From contig JAPWJW010000001.1 of assembly GCA_028283825.1 (NCBI GenBank), positions 1,240,001 to 1,304,000 of the forward strand: a DNA stretch of 64,000 bases. Reading direction: 5' to 3'. This DNA is from Azospirillaceae bacterium (GTDB lineage Bacteria; Pseudomonadota; Alphaproteobacteria; Azospirillales; Azospirillaceae). The notes beneath the pieces were generated by a model. That model was not told the DNA's origin, did not search any database, and worked only from the letters and a program-made list of their open reading frames with translations. The position numbers and the translations under genes are program-made. Shown one piece after another: positions 42,201 to 49,313 of the stretch. The first letter of the stretch is position 1. Each line of letters starts with the position of its first letter.

Positions 42201-42688
42201 ATGGGGATGACCACCAGCGAACTGATGATGTGGGCCAGCCACAGCGGGATGCCCAGCGCCATTTGCAGGGCCGCGGACATGATGCTGGCCTCGATGGAGA
42301 ACAGCAGGAAGGTGAAGCTGGCGTAGATGAGCGAGGTGACGGTGGATCCCAGGTAACCGAAGCCCGCCCCCCGGGTCAGCAGGTCGATGTCCACGCCATA
42401 GCGCGCGGCGTAATAGGTGATGGGCAGGCCCACCAGGAACATCAGCAACGCCACGGCCAGGATGGCGGCGGTGGCGTTGGTGTAGCCGTAGGTCAGGGTG
42501 GCGCTGCCGCCGATGGCCTCGCACGCCAGGAAGCTGATGGCGCCGAAGGCGGTGTTGGCGACACGGAAGGATGACCAGCGCCGCGCCCGCGTGGCGGTGA
42601 AGCGCAGGGCGTAGTCCTCCAGCGTCTGGCTGGCGGCCAGCTGGTTGTATTGGCGCCGTTCCCTGACGATACGCTGCCGCGCGCTCAT
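39221..42688 (-). CDS. NCS1 permease fused to cysteine cluster, histidine kinase and receiver
   Basis: 1155 residues. Residues about 20-485 are an NCS1 (cytosine/purine/allantoin) permease with about 12 helices (SFRVANTAFGAISFLACEA, FFSRLTHSHPGRVVW, NFAAGWIGALTADLV). A cytoplasmic cluster follows with Cys503, 506, 518, 526, 529, 530, 536 and 540. Two more helices (about 572-592 and 608-630) and a coiled coil lead to the H-box with His686 (GISHEIRTPLNAI), ATPase (NLLSNALKYTS near 798-808, GTGLGLTITRLL) and a receiver with Asp970 (LALLDISMPHMTGW). The plan recalls CbrA, whose sensor is an SLC5 carrier. A urea, amide or nucleobase ligand is inferred from urtABCDE and the porin nearby. Confidence 0.88.
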   Translation of the reverse strand: MSARQRIVRERRQYNQLAASQTLEDYALRFTATRARRWSSFRVANTAFGAISFLACEAIGGSATLTYGYTNATAAILAVALLMFLVGLPITYYAARYGVDIDLLTRGAGFGYLGSTVTSLIYASFTFLLFSIEASIMSAALQMALGIPLWLAHIISSLVVIPIAVYGIRLISRMQLLTQPIWLVLQLAPLAYLALNHRADLAAWRQFPGTLGHADGHIDPLLFSMAASMLLSLLPQIGEQADYLRFLPTLRKTGRWAWWSALIATGPGWVAMGSLKLLAGSFLAVVALRHGLSSEQATQPTEVFYIAFQEMLSSPTTALVVTGLFVVTCQLKINVTNAYAGSIAWSNFFSRLTHSHPGRVVWLVFNVVLALLLMELGIFRVIGGILGLYANFAAGWIGALTADLVINKPLGLSPPGIEFKRAHLYDINPVGVGAMGLSVVASTLASLGAFGPLLGPLPQAMGPFIGLATAFVAAPIIAKATRGRFYLARRDTGLPANAAEVRCVICENVFERQDMAHCPAYAGPICSLCCTLDSRCHDLCKPQGRLTDQLARVMERLLPARMAGGARTRTARFIGVMAIFTLVNGGVLSFIGTQYGAAVPDARAVVETTLWIVFFAVLIVSGVAAWLLVLALESRRVAEEETARQTGMLMEEIEAHERTDAALQKAKEVAEAANVAKSRYIIGISHEIRTPLNAIFGYAQLLERDTSIRNPDGVRVIRRSAEHLSNLVDGLLDISKIESGLLRLNRDKVRLVEFLDQIVDMFRLQAAAKGIRFHYERPAYLPAFVHTDQKRLRQILINLLSNALKYTSAGHATLRVRYRSQVAEFEVSDTGFGILPEDMERIFEPFERGHNASARAVPGTGLGLTITRLLTRIMGGEISVASTPGQGSTFTVRLLLSEAQSGPDDPPAARRIHGYAGPRQRVLVADDDADHLGLIQNLLRPLDFLLFTARDGRECVDLARECRPDLALLDISMPHMTGWAAAAALRQLDLPRLKIMMVSANAHDYTPGRAAAGGEEGVPADHDAFIIKPVDVDALLDRIGGLLGLEWVYEVPATPSLPAAPESVPDAALPHLDALWQLGRIGHVRGIEAKLRELEGEDATTAAFAAHLRTLVRAFDMKRYMAILESARVAADRPPDTGEKHDDARTNPVLGDADD

Positions 42689-42740
42689 GCCCCCGCCCCC
42701 ACTGCCATCGCCCCCATGCCCTGTTTGTCCAAAAGGGACG

Positions 42741-42769
42741 CCCCGCGACCGACTTTAACGGTCGCGGGG
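42741..42769 (-). terminator. Hairpin between porin and permease-kinase genes
   Basis: CCCCGCGACCG (42741-42751) pairs perfectly with CGGTCGCGGGG (42759-42769) over a 7-base loop. It lies 131 bases after the porin stop and 53 before the kinase start on minus. Only a short CTTTTGG follows, so partial termination or attenuation between porin and kinase is most likely. Confidence 0.5.
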
Positions 42770-42899
42770 CCGCAAGGAAGCCCCCCGGGCATGCCCTGAT
42801 GCGGAAATGCCGGGATTGGATGGGCAAGGGTGGCCGTGGCCGCCGGCAGGATAAGGCCGGCGGGCGCGCCGCCCCATGGGGCGTTTGACGTATGGGGTG

Positions 42900-44060
42900 T
42901 CAGAACTGCAACTGCACGCCCAGGACGACGGAATTGCCATCCGGCTTGCCGGTGGTGCTGGTCATGACATAGTCGGCGCTGATGCGGGCGTTGTGGCCGT
43001 CGATGATGTAGTTCAGGCCCAGGTCGGTCTGGCTGGTGGAAATGCCGGTCAGGTCGGCGTCGAAATGCTGGTAACGGGCCACCGGCTGGAACTGGCCCCA
43101 GCCGATCTTGGCTGGAAGCAAGAAGGCGCCGCCGATTAGGTAGGCGGTACCCTGGGTCAGGCCGCCAACATTCGCGGTGGAGCCGGCGCCGCCGAAACTG
43201 GTGGGCACGTCGGCCACGCCGCCGGTATCGTACTGGTAATAGGCGCCCTCCAGGGTCACGACGCCGATGCCCTCCAGCTTTTTCTCGAACAGGCCGTCCA
43301 CGTTCCAGGCGGCATAGTCGCCATGGCGGCCGATGGTGCCCACGCCATCCGCCTGGTACTGCCCGGCGAAGGCCAGGGTCAGCACATCGACGGCGCCGTA
43401 ATAGGTGCTGCTGGTGTAGTAGGCGGGGTCGGGTTCGGGATCGAGGAAGTTATAGGCGACGCGGCCGGCGTACAGCAGGTTGTCGGACTGGTTGCTGGCG
43501 CCGCTGATGCGGTTATGTCCCTCGAACGCGCCCACGGAATAGACCAGCTTCTTGTCGAACAGCTTGCCCCACACGGTGGCGCCGTCGTCGCGGCCGTCGA
43601 ACTTGGACGGGTATTGCGAGACCGTGCCGGGATAGTTCCAAGTGTTCAGGAAATAGGGGCCGTCCAGGTTGGCGCGGTCACTGGGCGGCAGCATGCGGCC
43701 GGCCCAGACGTTGATGCCGTCTGCCGGCTCGAACTGGGCGTAGCCGTCCAGCACCTTGATGTCACCATCGCCGTCACGCTCGGTGTTGAAGGTGGCCTTG
43801 ATCGTGGGCGTCAACTGGCCGCTGATGTACAGACGCACGCTGTCCAGGTTGAAGTCGGCGGAGCGCGACTTGCCGTCCGGCGCCCCGTCCTCCGTGCTGG
43901 TGAAGCTGGCGCGCAGGCCCAGGCCGATGGTGATGGACTTGTCGCCGTCGGAAATGGTCTCGCCAGCGTGCGCCACGCCCGACAGGGCGGGCAGGGCGAT
44001 CGCCGTGGTCAGGAGGCCCGTGCGCAGGCGGCGCCGGGCCGCGGTGATGATACCCGTCAT
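42900..44060 (-). CDS. OprP/FmdC-type outer-membrane porin
   Basis: 386 residues: signal peptide (TGLLTTAIALPALSGVAHA) and a beta-barrel of the phosphate-selective porin O/P family, with RLYISGQLTPTIKATFNTER, VWAGRMLPPSDRANLDGPYF and terminal NSVVLGVQLQF ending in Phe. ATG 44060 has GGGAG 8 bases upstream. In methylotrophs a porin of this family, FmdC, serves short-chain amide/urea uptake with FmdDEF, homologues of UrtABC; that supports a matching role here, though phosphate or other anions are possible. Confidence 0.85.
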   Translation of the reverse strand: MTGIITAARRRLRTGLLTTAIALPALSGVAHAGETISDGDKSITIGLGLRASFTSTEDGAPDGKSRSADFNLDSVRLYISGQLTPTIKATFNTERDGDGDIKVLDGYAQFEPADGINVWAGRMLPPSDRANLDGPYFLNTWNYPGTVSQYPSKFDGRDDGATVWGKLFDKKLVYSVGAFEGHNRISGASNQSDNLLYAGRVAYNFLDPEPDPAYYTSSTYYGAVDVLTLAFAGQYQADGVGTIGRHGDYAAWNVDGLFEKKLEGIGVVTLEGAYYQYDTGGVADVPTSFGGAGSTANVGGLTQGTAYLIGGAFLLPAKIGWGQFQPVARYQHFDADLTGISTSQTDLGLNYIIDGHNARISADYVMTSTTGKPDGNSVVLGVQLQF

Positions 44061-44411
44061 GATGTTGCTCCCCCGTCCTTGCTGTCCCGTTGCCGTTATC
44101 GGTGCCAGGTCACATGCCCGGCGTCGGCTTCGGAGGGAGGATGGAAGCGGAGGAGCCAAATCCTAATACGTCAAACTGCGTATGTTTTGTTTGCTGGCTG
44201 GGTTGTAGAAAAGCATTCATGGATTCAGGATTATGGGCGTGGCAATAGACGATGGTGGCGCGGGCGAATCTGTGGTCATTTCTCTTTGCGCCGGGTGCCG
44301 CCGTCTTGCCGCCTCTCCCTGCTGCCAGCCTCATTGGCAGCAGGGCGGTCTTGAAAGCGCTGAATCAAAGACCACCTGCTGTCCGTCGCCAAAGTCTGTT
44401 ATGGTGGGCTC
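44061..44411. other. 351-base gap between porin and toxin-antitoxin genes
   Basis: Divergent control region. It holds a perfect 11-bp-arm inverted repeat, CCCTGCTGCCA (44317-44327) with TGGCAGCAGGG (44335-44345), directly followed by the candidate operator GGTCTT (44347-44352) / AAGACC (44368-44373). No gene was recognised. Confidence 0.45.
44347..44373. promoter_or_regulatory. Candidate autoregulatory operator of the toxin-antitoxin pair
   Basis: GGTCTT and AAGACC form an inverted repeat with a 15-base spacer, ending 38 bases before the antitoxin ATG. Type II antitoxins usually repress their own promoter through such dyads. Arms are short; the site is tentative. Confidence 0.35.
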
Positions 44412-44618
44412 ATGAGCGCTTTATCTCCCATCGTTTCGGAACATGAGTCCGAAGAGGCGGCGGTCCATTATGATCGCTGGTTCCGGGAGAAAGTGCGCGC
44501 CAGCCAGGAAGATGACCGCCCCCTTATCCCCCATGATGCTGTCATGGCGGAGATGGACGACATTATTCGGGCTGCGGAGGAACGGGCGCTCAGACGCAAT
44601 TCCACTTCGTCGAAGTGA
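44412..44618 (+). CDS. Antitoxin of a type II toxin-antitoxin pair (stability determinant-like)
   Basis: 68 residues. The segment HYDRWFREKVRASQEDDRP ... HDAVMAEMDDIIRAAEERAL matches small RelB/StbD-like antitoxins that carry the Y-D-x-W-F-R-x-K-V pattern. The acidic, helical C-terminus would neutralise the toxin encoded 9 bases downstream. Cytoplasmic; expected to bind DNA with the toxin as co-repressor. Confidence 0.78.
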   Translation: MSALSPIVSEHESEEAAVHYDRWFREKVRASQEDDRPLIPHDAVMAEMDDIIRAAEERALRRNSTSSK

Positions 44619-44627
44619 GCGTGCCAT

Positions 44628-44903
44628 ATGTTGATCATTTCCTGGCGTGATTCAGCCCGGAATGACTTGGCGCGTATTATCCAATTCATCGCTGAGCGAA
44701 ATCCCCCTGCCGCCCGTCGTATGCGGCACGTGATCGAGGGGGCCGTCCTTCCCACGGCCGAACACCCGTATTTGTTTCGTCCTGGTCGGGTTCCTGGGAC
44801 GCGCGAGGTCGTGGCCCATCCGAACTACGTCGTGGTCTATCAAGTAACGGAGACCCAAGTGGAGGTACTGGCCGTTTTGCACACGCGCCAGGATTATCCC
44901 TGA
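44628..44903 (+). CDS. ParE/RelE-family toxin
   Basis: 91 residues with the ParE/RelE fold signatures: SARNDLARIIQFIAERNPPAA near the N-terminus and GTREVVAHPNYVVVYQV followed by VEVLAVLHTRQDYP at the end. ParE members poison DNA gyrase and RelE members cut mRNA; the helical N-terminus and Asn-Pro hinge favour ParE-like, but the target cannot be decided from sequence. Nine bases separate it from the antitoxin, the normal layout. Confidence 0.85.
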   Translation: MLIISWRDSARNDLARIIQFIAERNPPAARRMRHVIEGAVLPTAEHPYLFRPGRVPGTREVVAHPNYVVVYQVTETQVEVLAVLHTRQDYP

Positions 44904-45026
44904 ACAGTGGTGGTGGAGCAGCATCTGGCCGATGCCGCCGGCGTAGAGTGTCCTTGACCGCGAACGGTTCACCCGCCATACCCATGGATCAGATTGATGC
45001 GCCTGGGGAATGGGGGCGGAAAGAAT

Positions 45027-46322
45027 ATGTCCAAAGCAGCGGTGGGCGGGCCTTCGGCGGCGCGCGTCCTGATGGCCAGCCTGGTGGGTACGGCCGTTGA
45101 GTTCTACGACTTCTACATCTATGCCACCGCCGCCTCCCTGGTGTTCGGGCCGCTGTTCTTTTCGGCGGCGTCCCCCTCGGTCCAGTTGCTGGCCGCTTAC
45201 GCCAGCTTCGGCGTCGCCTTCGTGGCGCGGCCGCTGGGGTCCATCGTCTTCGGCCATTTCGGTGACCGCATCGGGCGCAAGTCCACGCTGGTGGCGTCGC
45301 TGCTGCTGATGGGGGGATCGACGGTGGCCATCGGCTTCCTGCCCACCTACGACAGCATCGGCTGGGTGGCGCCCTTGCTGCTGTGCACGCTGCGCTTCGG
45401 CCAGGGTTTCGGCCTGGGCGGGGAATGGGGTGGTGCCGTGCTGCTGGCAGTGGAGAACGCGCCCGCCAGCCACCGTGCCCGCTACGGCATGTTCCCGCAG
45501 ATCGGCGCGCCGGTGGGCTTCATCGCCGCCAACGGCCTGTTCCTGCTGCTGGGTGAATTCCTGACACCGGCGCAGTTCCATGACTGGGGCTGGCGCCTGC
45601 CGTTCCTGGGCAGCGCCGTCCTGGTCCTGTTGGGCCTGTGGGTGCGGTTGAAGCTGACGGAGACCGCCGCCTTCGCCAAGGCGCTGGAGGAGGGGCCGCC
45701 GCCCACCGTGCCGCTGGCGGAGGTGGTGCGCGGCTTCCCGCGACAGATGCTGGGCGGCACCTTCGCCGCCATCGCCTGCTTCGCCCTGTTCTATCTGGCG
45801 ACGGCCTTCGCGCTGGGTTACGGCACCACGACGCTGGGCTACAGCCGCACCACCTTCCTGGGCGTGCAGCTGGGGGCCATCCTGTTCCTGGCCGCTGGCA
45901 TCGTCACGGCGGGTTATTGGTCGGACATGGCCTCGCCTCGCCGGGTGCTGATGGCCGGTTGCGCCCTGACGGTGGTGGTGGGCTTTGCCCTGGCGCCCAT
46001 GATGGGCAGCGGCTCGCTGGCCCTGGTCGCCCTGTTCCTGTGCCTGGCGCTGTTCGTCATGGGCTTCGTCTACGGTCCCTTGGGCGCCTGGCTGCCTGGC
46101 CTGTTCCCGGCGCGGGTGCGTTACACCGGCGCCTCCATGACCTTCAACCTGGGCGGCATCCTGGGCGGCGGCCTGACGCCGGTACTGGCGGCGGACCTGG
46201 CCCAGCGGGGCGGCCTGGCCTATGTGGGTTTCTACCTGGCCGTCGCGGCGCTGATCAGCCTGGCCGCCCTGTACCCCTTGCGGGCGCCCGTGCCGGAAGC
46301 CGTGACCGCCGGCGCGGATTGA
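45027..46322 (+). CDS. MFS transporter, metabolite:H+ symporter family
   Basis: 431 residues, 12 helices. The conserved opening GTAVEFYDFYIYATAASLVF, RPLGSIVFGHFGDRIGRKSTL and FGQGFGLGGEWGGAVLLAVE place it with the ProP/ShiA/KgtP family of proton-coupled carriers for organic acids, betaine or shikimate. ATG 45027 follows GGAAAG. It stands alone between the toxin-antitoxin pair and the convergent PEBP gene, so its substrate cannot be deduced. Confidence 0.9.
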   Translation: MSKAAVGGPSAARVLMASLVGTAVEFYDFYIYATAASLVFGPLFFSAASPSVQLLAAYASFGVAFVARPLGSIVFGHFGDRIGRKSTLVASLLLMGGSTVAIGFLPTYDSIGWVAPLLLCTLRFGQGFGLGGEWGGAVLLAVENAPASHRARYGMFPQIGAPVGFIAANGLFLLLGEFLTPAQFHDWGWRLPFLGSAVLVLLGLWVRLKLTETAAFAKALEEGPPPTVPLAEVVRGFPRQMLGGTFAAIACFALFYLATAFALGYGTTTLGYSRTTFLGVQLGAILFLAAGIVTAGYWSDMASPRRVLMAGCALTVVVGFALAPMMGSGSLALVALFLCLALFVMGFVYGPLGAWLPGLFPARVRYTGASMTFNLGGILGGGLTPVLAADLAQRGGLAYVGFYLAVAALISLAALYPLRAPVPEAVTAGAD

Positions 46323-46331
46323 CGACGCCCC

Positions 46332-46967
46332 TCACGTGCCCAGAAGGGCCGGGTTCAGGGAATAACCCGCCACCATGCTGGCCCGCTCCAGCACATGGCC
46401 CGTCATGGCCAGCAGCGTGGCGGTGGCGGTGATGGGCCCCATCAGCGGCAACCTTGGGATATCCAGGGCGTGGATGGTGAAGATGTACCGGTGGAAGATG
46501 CTGTCGTTCCACGGTGGGTTGGGGCCGTCATACCCGTAATAGTCGCCGTTGCGGGCCCAATCCTCCTGCAGCAGCACGGTGAGGTCGTTCAGGCCATGCC
46601 GCAGGCCGGCCTCCGGGGCGGCCGGTCCCGGTTTGCCCCGGTTGACGATTCCGGCGCTATGGCGGCCTTCCTTGATCTCCCGCACGCGAAGCGGAATATC
46701 CAGCAGGATCCAGTGGTGGAAGGGCACGCGGGGAAGGTCGGGTGACAGGGTCCGCCCCTCCCGGTTGGCATCCTGCCACAGGCTGGGCGCGTCCGGACTG
46801 TGCATGGTCAGCACGAAGGACCGCGTACCGGCGGGCGGATCGCTCCAGGCGATATGGGGATTGCGGTTCGGGCCCGGGCGAACCCGACCGAAAGGCGATG
46901 TCACGGCGAAGGCATGGGCGTCGGGAAGGCGGCCGCCGTCACTGAAGCTGTTGCTGCTGATCTGCAT
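46332..46967 (-). CDS. YbhB/YbcL-family (PEBP-like) protein
   Basis: 211 residues. The ligand-site motifs of bacterial phosphatidylethanolamine-binding-like proteins are seen: NPHIAWSDPPAGTRSFVLTM with Asp-Ala-Pro, FHHWILLDIP and YYGYDGPNPPWNDSIFHRYIF. AAGGAG precedes ATG. No signal peptide. Function in bacteria is poorly defined. It ends 9 bases from the MFS stop (convergent). Confidence 0.88.
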   Translation of the reverse strand: MQISSNSFSDGGRLPDAHAFAVTSPFGRVRPGPNRNPHIAWSDPPAGTRSFVLTMHSPDAPSLWQDANREGRTLSPDLPRVPFHHWILLDIPLRVREIKEGRHSAGIVNRGKPGPAAPEAGLRHGLNDLTVLLQEDWARNGDYYGYDGPNPPWNDSIFHRYIFTIHALDIPRLPLMGPITATATLLAMTGHVLERASMVAGYSLNPALLGT

Positions 46968-47309
46968 AGGGCTCCTTTTTCACACCAACATTGGTGGCGA
47001 GAAAAAGAGCAATACTCAAGTGAATTTCAATTTGATGGTCTAAGGGCTAAGGCCCGTTCGGGGTGCACCGGCGTCCAACGCACCCCTTTCGATACGCGGA
47101 GTAGCGCGCCGCGTTACGCCATGGAGTGTACACATGCGACAAATTGGCGCATGTTCTGGCACTGTCGGTATCGCGGTGGCCGCTGTTCCAGCATGCCTCA
47201 GATCCCGTTGCGGCGGGTGGGAAACGGTCGCCAATAAGCACTTCCCGATGCCATACAGAAGGGGCGGCGCCTGTCGCCGACTGTAACGGCAGCCCGGATC
47301 CAGTTCCTC
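46968..47309. other. 342-base divergent gap with a palindrome
   Basis: Control region between the PEBP gene (minus) and the GlxA-type regulator (plus). CACCAACATTGGTG (46983-46996) has 6-bp perfect arms and sits just upstream of the PEBP ribosome binding site, a good operator position. No gene was recognised in the remainder. Confidence 0.45.
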
Positions 47310-48275
47310 ATGCGCAGTATCGCCATCGTCATCTTCCCCGGTGTCCAGGCACTGGACGTGGCGGGCCCTCTGGATGTTTTTGCCGAAGCCAACGGCTTCC
47401 TGCCGCCGGAAGACCACTACGGCATCACCGTGCTGGGGACGGAGGCGGGACCCTTCCGCGCCTCCAACGGCATGCGCATGGTGCCGGACCGGGTGATCGA
47501 TCCGGCCGCCGACCGCTTCGACACGGTGTTGGTCGCCGGCGGGCCGGGCCTGCCGGCGGCGCCGATCGATGCCCGGCTGGTGGATTGGCTGCGGGATGTC
47601 ACCCCACGTTGCCGGCTTTATGGATCGATTTGCACAGGTGCTTTCGCGCTGGGGGCCGCCGGCCTGCTGGACGGGCGCCGGGTGACCACCCACTGGCAGA
47701 ACGCGCCGGCATTGGCCGAGCGTTTCCCGCAGGCCCGGGTGGAACTCGACCGCATCCACCTGCGTGACGGGGCGCTTGTCACCTCCGCCGGGGTGACGGC
47801 CGGCATCGATCTGTGCCTGGCGCTGGTGGCGCAGGATCATGGGCCGGCGCTGTCGCTGGCCACGGCCAAGCGGCTGGTGGTGGTGGCGCAGCGCCAGGGC
47901 GGCCAGTCGCAGTTCAGCCCTTATCTGGCCCTGCCGGCGGATGAGGAATCCCCCGTCGCGCGGGTTCAGGCCCACATCATGCGGGACGTGGCGGCGGACT
48001 ACACGGTGGAGGCCATGGCGCGCATCGCGGGCATGAGCGCCCGCAACTTCGCCCGCATTTTCGCCCAGACCACCAAGGTCACGCCGGCGGAATTCGTTGA
48101 GCGGGCGCGGATCGACAGCGCCCGGAATCTGCTGGAGGGTGGCGGTCTGCCGATGAAGGCCGTGGCGCACCACAGCGGTTTCGGCAGTCCCGACCGCATG
48201 CGTGTCGTGTTCGTGAGGCGGCTGGGCATGACGCCGGGCCAGTACCGGTCCAGCTTCCGGTCCGTGCCGGCCTGA
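47310..48275 (+). CDS. GlxA-family regulator (DJ-1/PfpI domain plus AraC helix-turn-helix)
   Basis: 321 residues. The N-terminal glutamine-amidotransferase-like domain starts IAIVIFPGVQALDVAGPLDV and has the cysteine elbow YGSICTGAFALGAAGLLDG; the C-terminal AraC/XylS domain has MARIAGMSARNFARIFAQTT and GFGSPDRMRVVFVRRLGMTP. Members regulate amino-acid/betaine catabolism and similar pathways with a small-molecule ligand. Target unknown. It converges on an AraC regulator, with stops 5 bases apart. Confidence 0.92.
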   Translation: MRSIAIVIFPGVQALDVAGPLDVFAEANGFLPPEDHYGITVLGTEAGPFRASNGMRMVPDRVIDPAADRFDTVLVAGGPGLPAAPIDARLVDWLRDVTPRCRLYGSICTGAFALGAAGLLDGRRVTTHWQNAPALAERFPQARVELDRIHLRDGALVTSAGVTAGIDLCLALVAQDHGPALSLATAKRLVVVAQRQGGQSQFSPYLALPADEESPVARVQAHIMRDVAADYTVEAMARIAGMSARNFARIFAQTTKVTPAEFVERARIDSARNLLEGGGLPMKAVAHHSGFGSPDRMRVVFVRRLGMTPGQYRSSFRSVPA

Positions 48276-48280
48276 ACCGT

Positions 48281-48934
48281 TCACGCCATGGCGGCTGATT
48301 CCTCGTGCCTCGGTTCTTCCCGCCACTGCCGGCGCCAGGTGCTGGGGCTGATGCCCACGATGCGGCGGAACAGCTTTGAGAAATGCGCCTGGTCGCACAG
48401 GCCGCAGGCCAGCGCGATCTGGCACAGCGGCTCCGCCGTGGTCAGCATCATGTGCTGGGCCTGCTGGATACGCCGCTGCACGACATAGGCATGTGGCGGC
48501 ACGCCGAAGCTGCTCTTGAACGCGCGGGAGAAGTAACGGGTGCTGAGGCGGGCGACGTCGGCGCAATCGTCCATGCGGATGGTGCCGCCCAGGTTGGCGT
48601 CGATGTGGCCGACCACCCGGCGCATCTGCCAGGGGGCCAGGCCGCCCCGCGCCGGGGCGGGTGGGTCCCCGGCGGCGGCGACGCCCCGTGCCGGTGCGGG
48701 GGAAATGTCGGTGGCCCGGATAACGCGGGGCCGGACGCTCCGCCCATCACGCAAACCCTCCTGGCGCAGGAAAGCCACAGCCTGGGCGATGCGGGCGCGG
48801 GCCGCATCGCGGTCGCGGTCCAGGATGTCGCCGGCATCGTCCAGCAGCTTGACGACGATCGCCGCCACCCAGCTGTTATCCATGGTTGCGGGCGGATTGG
48901 TCGCAAACTCCGCCGTCGTGAATGTCCCCGTCAT
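48281..48934 (-). CDS. AraC-family transcriptional regulator
   Basis: 217 residues. Two helix-turn-helix units fill the C-terminal half (VARLSTRYFSRAFKSSFGVP; CGLCDQAHFSKLFRRIVGIS, ending PSTWRRQWR). The N-terminal part has no recognised cupin or sensor domain. GGAGG 9 bases upstream favours ATG 48934 over 48949. Proteins with this DNA-binding pattern control oxidative-stress or secondary-metabolism genes, but no target is visible. Divergent from paralogue 2. Confidence 0.88.
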   Translation of the reverse strand: MTGTFTTAEFATNPPATMDNSWVAAIVVKLLDDAGDILDRDRDAARARIAQAVAFLRQEGLRDGRSVRPRVIRATDISPAPARGVAAAGDPPAPARGGLAPWQMRRVVGHIDANLGGTIRMDDCADVARLSTRYFSRAFKSSFGVPPHAYVVQRRIQQAQHMMLTTAEPLCQIALACGLCDQAHFSKLFRRIVGISPSTWRRQWREEPRHEESAAMA

Positions 48935-49313
48935 GCCCCAACCCTCCATCCCCCGGTTTCTGCCGCCCCCGATTGTGCAGGGGGTGTGGGGCGCAAGCGA
49001 ATTAAGTCCTGTAATTTGTTGTAAGCCGGCTGCGAAGGCTGCGAAAATGGTGTGTCATCGGATCGAAATATTGATCGGATGGGGATGGTTTAGGCGAAAA
49101 CTGCGCATTTTTTTCAAATCTGGTTGCCATGAGGTGATATCGCCTTCCTGGCCGATTGCCGGATTCTGCATCCTGGGTCAGCATCACTTTGCAGCCGTTG
49201 GCGACAGCCCGCGGCCATTGCCGATTTGATTCATATCGTTTGGGCCATACCGTTTTGGTGGGCTGTTTTGGCAGGTGTTTTTTGCAGGGGGTGGGAACCG
49301 TGGGGGGCGTGGC
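48935..49313. other. 379-base divergent gap before paralogue 2
   Basis: Lies between the AraC regulator (minus) and the winged-helix/STAND protein (plus). It is somewhat AT-richer (about 49010-49130) than its neighbours, as expected for two promoters. No gene, clear dyad or repeat seen. Confidence 0.45.

Noticed and set aside
38942-42574. 1210-codon open frame on plus opposite the permease-kinase fusion
   Set aside because: Its composition is Gly/Gln/His/Arg-rich with no domain; it arises from high GC at the third position of the real minus-strand gene, which has clear domains throughout.
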